From assembly GCA_009784085.1 (NCBI GenBank), contig WRCJ01000020.1:1-20927 (forward strand): a DNA stretch of 20,927 nucleotides, in the 5' to 3' direction. The DNA is from Oscillospiraceae bacterium (GTDB lineage Bacteria; Bacillota; Clostridia; Oscillospirales; UBA929). The notes under the pieces are model-generated. The model had not been told where the DNA came from. It made no database searches and saw nothing but the letters and a program-made list of their open reading frames with translations. Shown here one piece after another: positions 14,777-20,927 of the stretch. Each line of letters begins with the position of its first letter. Positions within the stretch are counted from its first letter, which is position 1. The translations under genes were made by a program, and so were the position numbers.

Positions 14777-16156
14777 TTGCTCGACGCGCTGCGCGCCCGG
14801 GCCGCCCGGTCGGCGGCGCGGTTTCATATGCCGGGGCATGCCGGCCGCGCGGCCATCGCCGGCTGGGAAGGACCGTTTGCCATCGATTTTACCGAGCTGC
14901 GCGATACCGGAAACCTCTACACCTGCCAGGACAAGGATCCCATCCGCGAAGCCGGGCGGCTGTACGCGGAACGACTGGGCGCGGAGGGTTGCCTATTCCT
15001 CACCGGCGGAGCCACCCAAGGGAATCTGGCCATGCTATCGGCCGTTGCCGCCCCCGGCGATACGGTAGTCCTCGATCGCAACTGCCATTTCAGCGTTCAC
15101 AACGCCCTGGCCCTCATCGATTTGCGCCCGGTATGGGTGCAGGCGCCCCTCATCGAACCCTTTTCAGTTACAGCAGGGTTGCCGCCCGACGCGCTGGCCT
15201 CCGCGCTGGACGCCAACCCGGGCGCGGCTTGCGCGTTGGTCACCAGCCCCACCTACTACGGGGTGATGTCGGATTGGGAGGCATTGGCATCGGTCTGCCA
15301 TGCCCGGGGCGTCCCGTTGCTGGCGGACGCCGCCCATGGCGCCCACCTGCCCTTTTTGCCGGGTTTCGTCTCCCCTGTGGCGCAAGGCGCGGCGGCAGCG
15401 GTGCTATCGGCGCACAAGACATTGCCCGCGCTGGGGCAGACAGCCCTTCTCATCAATGGGAAAGGCATCCCGGAAGACAAGCTGCGCCACCGCGCCGCCT
15501 TGTTCGGATCCTCCAGCCCCTCCTATGTGCTGATGGCCTCCTTGGACGCCGCCCGCGACTACATGGAAAACGGGGGGAGCGACGCCATGATGCGGGTCTC
15601 ATTACGCGCCCAAGGTATCCGGCAATCGGCGCCGGGCTTTTTAGGTTTCGCCCCACCTGCGACCGGCCACGCGCAACCCCTGCCTGTCAACCAGCCCCTG
15701 CGTGTCAACGTGGATCCCCTGCGGTTGTGCTTGTATACCGGCCAGGGGAAGGCAACCGCCGACCGCCTGGAAGGCTTGGATGGGATTGTGTGCGAAATGT
15801 CCGACCCGCGCAACGCCGTCTTTCTCCTCTCGGCCATGACGACGCAGGATGAGTTGTTGCAACTGGAAATGTCGCTGAAGCGGGAACTGTCCCGCCTCCC
15901 CGATCCGCCGCCCCCCGGCGCGCGGCCGCCCGCGCCCTTGCCGGAAACGCGATGCACGCCCCGGCAGGCCCTGTTCTCCGGCCAGGTTCAGCGCCCGTGG
16001 CGCGACTGCCTGGGGCGGGTCGCCGCGGAACCTGTCAGCCTGTACCCGCCCGGCGCGCCGCTGGTGGCCAGGGGCGAGGTGATAGACGAACAAATCATGG
16101 AAGCCCTCGCGCAGGCGAATTACCAGGATGCGATATGGATCATGGATATCACTTGA
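14669..16156 (+). CDS. Orn/Lys/Arg decarboxylase-family PLP enzyme (YaaO/SpeA-like)
   Basis: A fold-I PLP enzyme of 495 residues. Landmarks are RFHMPGHAG (family HMPGHKG, here Lys to Ala), LTGGATQGNLAML, ADAAHGAHLPF with the cofactor-contacting Asp, and SAHKTLPALGQTALL, in which Lys250 should form the Schiff base. The C-terminal domain is shorter and more Pro-rich than in biosynthetic arginine decarboxylases. B. subtilis has a homologue, yaaO, at the same place upstream of darA, where the substrate is unclear. The first 36 residues are encoded by a 9-base repeat of Met-x-x tripeptides and are absent from the family, whose normal start is near TPLLDALRA. ATG 14669 overlaps the preceding stop, but several in-repeat ATGs could serve. 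The family is secure; the substrate is not. Confidence 0.9.
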   Translation: MTNMTNMTDMNHMADMADMNPITPVTRMTPMTPMTPLLDALRARAARSAARFHMPGHAGRAAIAGWEGPFAIDFTELRDTGNLYTCQDKDPIREAGRLYAERLGAEGCLFLTGGATQGNLAMLSAVAAPGDTVVLDRNCHFSVHNALALIDLRPVWVQAPLIEPFSVTAGLPPDALASALDANPGAACALVTSPTYYGVMSDWEALASVCHARGVPLLADAAHGAHLPFLPGFVSPVAQGAAAAVLSAHKTLPALGQTALLINGKGIPEDKLRHRAALFGSSSPSYVLMASLDAARDYMENGGSDAMMRVSLRAQGIRQSAPGFLGFAPPATGHAQPLPVNQPLRVNVDPLRLCLYTGQGKATADRLEGLDGIVCEMSDPRNAVFLLSAMTTQDELLQLEMSLKRELSRLPDPPPPGARPPAPLPETRCTPRQALFSGQVQRPWRDCLGRVAAEPVSLYPPGAPLVARGEVIDEQIMEALAQANYQDAIWIMDIT

Positions 16157-16175
16157 TTGAGGAGGCGTTTTACCA

Positions 16176-16499
16176 ATGAAATTGATTATGGCCATTATCA
16201 ACCACGATGACGCGAACAATGTCATCCGAAGCCTGACCCACGCGGGGTACCCTGTCACCAAATTGGCGACGACGGGGGGGTTCCTGATGGCTGGCAACGT
16301 CACCATCATCATCGGGGTGGAGGATGAAAAGGTAAACGGCGCCTTGGAAATCATTGGAAACCACTCCCACAGCCGCGGGCAGATTGTCCCCGCCGCCCCG
16401 GAGATGGGGATGGGCTTGTATGCCGCCATGCCCATCGAGATTACGGTGGGCGGCGCGACGGTGTTTGTCCTGCCGGTCGATAAATTTGTCAAGTATTGA
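16176..16499 (+). CDS. darA: Cyclic-di-AMP receptor, PII-like (DarA/PstA/YaaQ)
   Basis: A 107-residue PII-like protein that in Firmicutes trimerises and binds the second messenger c-di-AMP. The family phrases are all present: MKLIMAIINHDDANNV at the start, the glycine-rich TKLATTGGFLMAGN loop contributing to the nucleotide site, TIIIGVEDEKV, and the C-terminal ITVGGATVFVLPVDKF. GAGGAGG lies before the ATG, 19 bases after the decarboxylase stop. In B. subtilis the same gene sits between tmk and yaaR-holB; here both tmk and yaaR are missing and holB follows directly. The downstream partner of DarA is not established, so the local consequence of c-di-AMP binding cannot be stated. Confidence 0.95.
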   Translation: MKLIMAIINHDDANNVIRSLTHAGYPVTKLATTGGFLMAGNVTIIIGVEDEKVNGALEIIGNHSHSRGQIVPAAPEMGMGLYAAMPIEITVGGATVFVLPVDKFVKY

Positions 16500-16500
16500 G

Positions 16501-16545
16501 GGGACGTCCGGGATGTCTGGTACGTCTGGGACGTCCGGGACGTCC
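16501..16545 (+). repeat. Five 9-bp repeats across the holB start codon
   Basis: GGGACGTCC, GGGATGTCT, GGTACGTCT, GGGACGTCC and GGGACGTCC follow without gaps. The holB ATG (16513) lies in the second unit, where the others have ACG. The core GGACGTCC is itself palindromic. The repeat encodes Ser-Gly-Thr triplets at the start of HolB. Confidence 0.9.
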
Positions 16546-17292
16546 GGGATAGACGCTTCCCATGCCCTGATTCTTTACGGCGGGACCCCTATGGCGCGGC
16601 AGGACGAAGCCCGCGCGCTGGCGGCGGGCGCCCTGTGCCTACGCGGCGAGGGCAGCCCCTGTTTGGCCTGCCCGCCCTGCCGCAAGGTGCTGGAGGGAGG
16701 CCACCCGGATGTCTATTGGTTGCGCCCGGAGGCCGATCGCGTATGGATTGGGGTCGATCAAACGAGAAAACTGCGCGTCGCGTTGCTAAGGGCGCCCCAT
16801 GAGGGCCGGTGCAAAATCGCCATGATCGAGGCGGACGCGCTCAATGCCAACGCCCAAAGCGCATTGCTGTCCGTCCTGGAAGAACCGCCGGGGGACACGC
16901 GATTCATCTTGCTGTCGGAAAACCCGCTGATGCTCCTCCCCACGATCCGATCCCGTTGCGTCGCGCGCCGTTTGCGCAACGCGCCGGAAGAGGCCAAGCC
17001 CGGCAAGGAGGCCCATGCTTTGATGAACGCGCTGCTGTCGGGGGACGAGTGGATGTGGGCGGCGGCCTGCTTTTCCATGGAGAAGAAGGGCCGCGACGAC
17101 CTTCCCCTCGTCTTGGACGAGTTGGCCGCGTTGCTGGCGGGTGGGCTTTCCGGAAGGGATGTCTTGACCGCGCGACGGTTTGGGGGTATAATAGACAGGG
17201 TACGTACCTTGCAGGACATGCTCGCCGCGAATGCCGGCGTGAAGCATGTGTGCGGCGCGTTGGCCGTTTGCGGCTTCGCCGAGATATCTTGA
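16513..17292 (+). CDS. holB: DNA polymerase III delta' subunit (clamp loader)
   Basis: A 259-residue AAA+-type clamp-loader subunit. The first 12 residues are the SGT repeat; the family fold starts at ASHALILYGG. The P-loop place (residues 23-32) reads GGTPMARQDE and lacks GKT, as is common in delta', which need not bind ATP. Four cysteines at 42, 50, 53 and 56 make the zinc module. The phrase NANAQSALLSVLEEPPGDTRFIL and the SRC motif of TIRSRC (147-149), the arginine-finger region, are intact and diagnostic. The C-terminal collar domain is short compared with B. subtilis HolB (329 aa). The only usable start is ATG 16513; GAGGGG lies nine bases upstream, overlapping the darA stop. The position darA-holB-ricT supports the assignment. 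Confidence 0.93.
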   Translation: MSGTSGTSGTSGIDASHALILYGGTPMARQDEARALAAGALCLRGEGSPCLACPPCRKVLEGGHPDVYWLRPEADRVWIGVDQTRKLRVALLRAPHEGRCKIAMIEADALNANAQSALLSVLEEPPGDTRFILLSENPLMLLPTIRSRCVARRLRNAPEEAKPGKEAHALMNALLSGDEWMWAAACFSMEKKGRDDLPLVLDELAALLAGGLSGRDVLTARRFGGIIDRVRTLQDMLAANAGVKHVCGALAVCGFAEIS

Positions 17293-17319
17293 CAGGGTCT
17301 TGACAGGAGGGACTTCTTT

Positions 17320-18237
17320 TTGGTCTGTGTGGTATCCGTCCGTTTCAAGCGCGTGGGGAAGGCGTATTATTTTGATCCGGGCAAGATGAATATCGTCAAG
17401 GGCGACCAGGTGGTGGTCGAAACCTCCTACGGGCTTGAGATGGGTACATGTATCCTGCCGCCCCATGACGTGGACGACGAGAAAATCATCACGCCGTTGC
17501 GCCGCGTGGTGCGCGCCGCCACGCCCGAGGATGTCTCCACCCTTTCGCAAAACACGAAAAAAGAGAAAAAAGCCATGGACATATGCACGCGCATCATTGC
17601 CAACCATAAGCTGGAAATGAAGCTGGTCGACGTGGAGTATACGTTCGACGGGAACAAAATCATCTTCTATTTCACGGCTGACGGGCGCGTGGATTTCCGC
17701 GAATTGGTCCGGGATTTGGTCAGCGTGTTCCATATGCGCATCGAACTGCGGCAGATTGGCGTGCGCGATAAGGCCAAGATGCTGGGGGGGCTTGGGATTT
17801 GCGGCAAACCCTTTTGTTGCGCCACTTTTTTGGACGAATTTCAGCCGGTGTCTATCAAGATGGCGAAAGAGCAAAACCTTTCCCTCAACCCCATCAAGAT
17901 TTCAGGGACATGCGGCCGGCTGATGTGTTGCCTCAAGTTTGAGCAGGCGGCGTATGAGGAACTGCATCGCACCACGCCCCGTGTAGACGCCTTGGTGCAA
18001 ACCCCGGATGGGGAGGGCACGGTGACCGATGTCAGCCTCTTGCGCGGCATGCTGAAGGTCCGCTTCGACGAGGCGCCGGACTCGGACAAGTGCTATCATA
18101 AATGCGAAGTGTGCGTCATCAGGGACGGCGCGCATAAGCCCAAGAAGCGTTCGCCGGCAAGCAGGGGCGGCGGCGGCGAGGTCGCCAAGCCAGGCGCCCA
18201 TTCTTTGGCCGGGCTGTCCCCCAATACAAAAGAATGA
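17320..18237 (+). CDS. ricT: RicT/YaaT (PSP1 family), regulatory iron-sulfur complex subunit
   Basis: A 305-residue PSP1-domain protein. In B. subtilis RicT joins RicA and RicF to form a complex carrying [4Fe-4S] clusters that affects RNase Y, sporulation, competence and biofilm genes. The cluster-ligand cysteines stand out: ICGKPFCC (161, 166, 167) and TCGRLMCC (198, 203, 204). The N-terminal VVSVRFKRVGKAYYFDPG and GDQVVVETSYGLEMG are typical. Three further cysteines at 258, 262 and 265 (CYHKCEVC) lie near the end, followed by a basic, Gly-rich tail (RSPASRGGGG). TTG at 17320 is taken as start because AGGAGGG sits eight bases before it and no ATG is available. The gene follows holB by 27 bases and overlaps tatD (ATGA). 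Confidence 0.93.
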   Translation: MVCVVSVRFKRVGKAYYFDPGKMNIVKGDQVVVETSYGLEMGTCILPPHDVDDEKIITPLRRVVRAATPEDVSTLSQNTKKEKKAMDICTRIIANHKLEMKLVDVEYTFDGNKIIFYFTADGRVDFRELVRDLVSVFHMRIELRQIGVRDKAKMLGGLGICGKPFCCATFLDEFQPVSIKMAKEQNLSLNPIKISGTCGRLMCCLKFEQAAYEELHRTTPRVDALVQTPDGEGTVTDVSLLRGMLKVRFDEAPDSDKCYHKCEVCVIRDGAHKPKKRSPASRGGGGEVAKPGAHSLAGLSPNTKE

Positions 18238-18998
18238 ATCTTTTTGATACGCATGCCCACTACGACGACAGCCGATTTGACCCGGACAGGGATCGGCTGC
18301 TGGCGGCTATGCCGCAATCCGAGGTCATGCTGACGCTCTGCCCGGGATGCAACCTGAAATCCTCCCGCATGGCGGTCACGCTGGCCGATAGGTACCCCTT
18401 CCTTTACGCCGCGGCCGGCGTCCACCCGCACGATGCCCATGAGATGTCGCAGGACGACTTGACGGAGATTGCGAAACTGGCGGCCCACCCCAAGGTCAAG
18501 GCGGTGGGCGAGATTGGGCTGGATTACCATTACGATTTTTCACCCCGGGACACGCAGGTCTTCTGTTTCCGCGCCCAAATGGAATTGGCGCGGAAACTGG
18601 ATCTTCCCGTGATTATCCACGATAGGGAGGCCCATGAGGATACGCTGCGCGTGGTGCGCGATTTTCCAAAGGTCATCGGCGTGTTCCATTGCTATTCGGG
18701 ATCCTTGGAAACCGCCAAAGAACTGGTTTCCCTGGGGTACTATATCTCGTTTACGGGGGTCGTGACCTATAAAAGCGCGCGCCGCGCGCTGGAGGTGGCC
18801 TCGTGGATTCCTGCAGATCGGCTCCTCATCGAAACCGACGCGCCCTACCTGGCGCCGGAACCGCATCGCGGGCGCCGGAACGATTACACCTATTTGCGCC
18901 TGATCTGCGAGACGCTTGCCGCCCTGCGGGGCGTCAGCGCCGAAGAGTTGGCCGGGCAGACGACCGAAAACGGGAAAAGGCTGTTTGGCATCGCGTGA
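18234..18998 (+). CDS. tatD: TatD-family metal-dependent hydrolase/DNase
   Basis: A 254-residue TIM-barrel hydrolase. All metal-binding landmarks are present: DTHAH with His7 and His9, GEIGLD with Glu93, IIHDRE with His129, FHCYSG with His152 and ETDAP with Asp202. The family comprises 3'-5' exonucleases acting on DNA or RNA and is probably involved in repair or quality control. The length is normal. It starts within the ricT stop codon, with no strong ribosome binding site of its own, so its translation is probably coupled to ricT. In B. subtilis tatD (yabD) lies in the same region a few genes downstream of ricT; here it is directly adjacent. The gene family is certain; the substrate is not determinable. 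Confidence 0.95.
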   Translation: MNLFDTHAHYDDSRFDPDRDRLLAAMPQSEVMLTLCPGCNLKSSRMAVTLADRYPFLYAAAGVHPHDAHEMSQDDLTEIAKLAAHPKVKAVGEIGLDYHYDFSPRDTQVFCFRAQMELARKLDLPVIIHDREAHEDTLRVVRDFPKVIGVFHCYSGSLETAKELVSLGYYISFTGVVTYKSARRALEVASWIPADRLLIETDAPYLAPEPHRGRRNDYTYLRLICETLAALRGVSAEELAGQTTENGKRLFGIA

Positions 18999-19043
18999 TT
19001 GATCAAGGATCAGGCTAGCGATCAGGATAAGGGGGCTATTCGT

Positions 19044-20363
19044 ATGCGAAGGGTTGTCGCGGTACTCTTCCTGTTGCTATTTCTGTCGAACCTATCCGCC
19101 TGCGACGGAATTCTAAACAGCGAATATCGGAGCGTCGCCCCGCACATGGAGCAGCGGCCCCTGTCGGGGGATCAGACGGAATGGCAAGCCTCCAACCTCA
19201 CCGATCTCAAGAACATCTTGAAGCAGATCATCAGGGCGGCCGGCGAAACCGTACGCATCAAGCTGAGCGATTATATCGGTAACATCAACAACGACATCCC
19301 CCGCGCCGGGTACGACATCACCAGCGAAGACCCCATTGCCGCTTATACCGTCAACTATATCCTCCACGACCTCATGCCCTTGGGCCATGAGGTGACCTAT
19401 ACGATTTTTTACAAACAGGACAGGGTGGGGGAAATCCGGGAAGTGCCCGGTATAGAGGACCTGAACGACGAAATGGATAAGGCGATTGAATCGAATCTGG
19501 CGCGCCTTGTCCTGGAGATCCGCTACTATGTCGGCCTCGCGGATTTGGGGGCGCAATTCCGGGAGGCGTATTACCGGATGCCGGAGCGAGCGGTCGGAAT
19601 GCCCTCGCTGACCTATGCCCTGTACCCCGACCAAGGGTTTAGCCGCGTGGTGGAGCTGGATTTTACATACCCCCATAGCGTTTCGGAGACGGAAGTCCGC
19701 ATGAGACTGGTGAGAAAGGCACTCAACGATCTGAAAGGCGAGCTGCCCCCGGATTTGGATCCGCCATTTCTCGCCCTGGCTTTATACGATCTGGTATGCG
19801 GGACGATCAAATATGACGCGGAGGCTGCCCAACGAAAAAGCAAGGGGGAATTCGGCGACGCCGACGACAACCTTTATTCCGCGCTGGTGAAAGGGCGCGC
19901 CACGTCGGCCGGTTACGCCTTGGTATACCAGCTCCTGTGCGACCGCGTCGGCATTGAATGCCGCCTAGTCTTCGTGGGCGGCATGCGCGCCAACACGGCG
20001 CATCTTTGGAACATCATCCGACTGGATGGGGATTGGTACCACGTGGATGCGGCCGCCGACGCGCAAGCCGGCGGGACACATGATTGGTTTTTGAAAACCG
20101 ACGCGGATATGCACGAGATCGCCCGTTGGGACACAACCGCCGTAGAAGCATGCGTTTCGACGAAATACAACTATGATATGCTGATGCAAATTTTAAATCC
20201 CGATGATCCTGACGTAACGCCGTCCGCGGAACCCGAGACACCCGGAGCGACGCCCGGCGAAAGCCCAGGGGCGACACCCGAGGCGACGCCCGGGGTAACG
20301 CCCGGGGTAACGCCCGGGGAAAGCCCTCCCGGGGAAAGCCCATCGGTCGGGCCGGAAACGTGA
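19044..20363 (+). CDS. Transglutaminase-fold lipoprotein with Ser in place of catalytic Cys
   Basis: A 439-residue exported protein. Residues 2-16 are hydrophobic and LSAC (17-20) is a good lipobox, so it is probably a lipoprotein anchored at Cys20. Around 270-340 lies the transglutaminase-like fold: LVKGRATSAGYALVYQLLC, then AHLWNIIRLDGDWYHVDAAAD. The His (320) and Asp (335) of the usual Cys-His-Asp triad are kept, but the Cys expected before xGYA is Ser288. The protein may be inactive, or bind peptides or cell-wall material. The end is a Pro/Thr/Gly/Glu-rich repeat tail. ATG 19044 was chosen for the signal peptide and AAGGGGG upstream; an in-frame TTG at 18999 gives an unlikely polar extension. 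It follows tatD by 45 bases. Confidence 0.85.
   Translation: MRRVVAVLFLLLFLSNLSACDGILNSEYRSVAPHMEQRPLSGDQTEWQASNLTDLKNILKQIIRAAGETVRIKLSDYIGNINNDIPRAGYDITSEDPIAAYTVNYILHDLMPLGHEVTYTIFYKQDRVGEIREVPGIEDLNDEMDKAIESNLARLVLEIRYYVGLADLGAQFREAYYRMPERAVGMPSLTYALYPDQGFSRVVELDFTYPHSVSETEVRMRLVRKALNDLKGELPPDLDPPFLALALYDLVCGTIKYDAEAAQRKSKGEFGDADDNLYSALVKGRATSAGYALVYQLLCDRVGIECRLVFVGGMRANTAHLWNIIRLDGDWYHVDAAADAQAGGTHDWFLKTDADMHEIARWDTTAVEACVSTKYNYDMLMQILNPDDPDVTPSAEPETPGATPGESPGATPEATPGVTPGVTPGESPPGESPSVGPET
20238..20343 (+). repeat. Pro/Thr/Gly-rich 12-bp repeat at the lipoprotein C-terminus
   Basis: Repeats of about 12 bases such as ACGCCCGGGGTA and ACGCCCGGGGAA encode TPGV, TPGE, SPGA and similar tetrapeptides to the end of the protein. 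The best-conserved copies are at about 20285-20322. Confidence 0.85.
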
Positions 20364-20400
20364 ACGAGCCGGACTGGAAACGTGAAGGATTGAAAAATTA

Positions 20401-20429
20401 TTGACAACCTGGCGGTATTATTATAAAAT
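20401..20429 (+). promoter_or_regulatory. Promoter of the tRNA-Gln/tRNA-Lys unit
   Basis: TTGACA (20401-20406), 17-base spacer, TAAAAT (20424-20429), about 43 bases upstream of the first tRNA and immediately after the lipoprotein gene. Confidence 0.75.
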
Positions 20430-20471
20430 ACTATGGTGGGTGTTTTGCCAGATCATCAAAGACAGAGATAT

Positions 20472-20547
20472 TGGGATGTAGCCAAGCCGGTAAGGCACCA
20501 GACTTTGACTCTGGCATTCGCAGGTTCGAGTCCTGCCATCCCAGCCA
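20472..20547 (+). tRNA. tRNA-Gln (anticodon TTG)
   Basis: The full cloverleaf is visible. Acceptor TGGGATG pairs with CATCCCA, the D arm is GCC/GGC, the anticodon stem is CCAGA/TCTGG with loop CTTTGAC, the T arm is GCAGG-TTCGAGT-CCTGC, the discriminator is G, and CCA is encoded. The 76-base length includes CCA. The wobble U of this anticodon is a classic MnmE/MnmG target. Confidence 0.97.
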
Positions 20548-20620
20548 ACTCCCGGGATTTATGATAATCAGCCGAAACCGCTTCTCTTCAAGAGGGGAGA
20601 AGAAGGATAGGAAGGGAGAA

Positions 20621-20648
20621 GGTTGCCCGCGCCTGCGCGCGGGCAACC
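20621..20648 (+). other. Perfect 12-bp hairpin between the two tRNAs
   Basis: GGTTGCCCGCGC, loop CTGC, then GCGCGGGCAACC. It is a very stable stem only six bases before tRNA-Lys, with no T-run, so it is not a normal terminator. It may guide processing of the tRNA precursor or form a pause site. The spacer also has a weaker CTTCTC/GAGAAG pairing at 20581-20602. Confidence 0.75.
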
Positions 20649-20654
20649 CCATCC

Positions 20655-20730
20655 GATCCACTAGCTCAGTCGGCAGAGCACCTGCCTTTTAAGCAGGGTG
20701 TCCGCGGTTCGAATCCGCGGTGGATCACCA
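20655..20730 (+). tRNA. tRNA-Lys (anticodon TTT)
   Basis: Acceptor GATCCAC pairs with GTGGATC, the D arm is GCTC/GAGC, the anticodon stem is CCTGC/GCAGG with loop CTTTTAA, the T arm is CGCGG-TTCGAAT-CCGCG, the discriminator is A, and CCA is encoded. Confidence 0.97.
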
Positions 20731-20738
20731 ACTGAAAC

Positions 20739-20769
20739 CCCTAGAGCCGCAATGGTTCTAGGGATTTTT
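20739..20769 (+). terminator. Intrinsic terminator after tRNA-Lys
   Basis: CCCTAGAGCC pairs with GGTTCTAGGG (one G-U pair) around a five-base loop, followed by ATTTTTGTTT. It closes the tRNA transcript. Confidence 0.9.
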
Positions 20770-20910
20770 GTTTCCTTAGATTTTCTAAGTATGTTGCAAA
20801 TATTTGGGGGCATTTTAAGCGATTCGGGGGTATGAAATGGCGTTGGGGGTAAATCTGTCACCCATCATTGACACTCTCACAATGTGTTTCAGGTTTTTTC
20901 GAAAATTTTG

Positions 20911-20916
20911 TTGACA
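20911..20916 (+). promoter_or_regulatory. Possible -35 element at right edge
   Basis: TTGACA follows an AT-rich run (GAAAATTTTG) 12 bases before the end of the window; a -10 would lie outside. The stretch 20770-20910 holds no credible gene, only three GGGGG blocks about 20 bases apart. Confidence 0.35.
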
Positions 20917-20927
20917 AACGCGAAAAC

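Noticed and set aside
16786..17874. 362-codon antisense frame under holB and ricT
   Set aside because: Spans two well-supported sense genes and shows no recognisable family.
20431..20661. Minus-strand open frame with the phrase GWQDSNLRMPESKSGALPAW
   Set aside because: It is the antisense translation of tRNA-Gln, a well-known false protein in databases.
20661..20861. Minus-strand open frame with PPRIRTADTLLKRQVLCRLS
   Set aside because: Antisense translation of tRNA-Lys and its terminator; not a gene.

Overview
The window looks like a chromosomal segment of a Gram-positive anaerobe, most likely a moderately GC-rich member of the Clostridia (Bacillota). The evidence is AGGAGG-type ribosome binding sites, near-consensus sigma-A promoters (TTGACA-17-TATAAT) in AT-rich gaps, lipoprotein signal peptides, a MarR-controlled heterodimeric ABC exporter, and a darA-holB-ricT-tatD gene order like the yaaQ-yabD region of Bacillus subtilis. 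The genus cannot be named from the sequence.

Layout. (1) Bases 1-5411, minus strand: a four-gene operon read right to left. It encodes a membrane-anchored, propeller-like protein with a Cys/His cluster, an extracellular solute-binding lipoprotein, an ABC ATPase, and a large ABC-2-type permease that runs off the left edge and looks internally duplicated. A consensus promoter lies at 5444-5472. (2) 5540-9793, plus strand: a promoter with a perfect palindrome inside it, then marR and two overlapping ABC exporter half-transporters with complementary asymmetric ATP sites. (3) 9794-9986: a GC-rich repeat cluster between convergent genes. (4) 9987-12263, minus strand: aqpZ-like water channel and mnmE, each with its own promoter. 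(5) 12478-20363, plus strand: an Rrf2 regulator without Fe-S cysteines, a YjbQ protein, an alanine-racemase-like protein lacking key residues, an Orn/Lys/Arg decarboxylase-family protein, darA, holB, ricT, tatD, and a transglutaminase-fold lipoprotein with Ser in place of the catalytic Cys. Most of these genes are close or overlap (ATGA), suggesting a long operon. (6) 20401-20769: a promoter, tRNA-Gln(TTG), a strong hairpin, tRNA-Lys(TTT) and an intrinsic terminator.

How the parts work together. The left operon pairs an importer-style binding lipoprotein with an exporter-style ATPase and permease plus an external propeller protein; this unassigned system is the best candidate here for something undescribed. 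The MarR/ABC unit is a typical self-regulated drug or peptide efflux module. The right block is housekeeping: tRNA modification (MnmE, RicT), replication (HolB), c-di-AMP sensing (DarA) and nucleic acid processing (TatD).

A recurring peculiarity is short in-frame tandem repeats with periods of 6, 9, 12 or 15 bases, mostly at the ends of genes: Met-rich tripeptides at the start of the decarboxylase, SGT at the start of HolB, Lys-Gly at the end of the aquaporin, TPG at the end of the transglutaminase-like lipoprotein and DAPT inside the permease. The genome appears to tolerate or generate minisatellite expansions wherever the protein can bear them.
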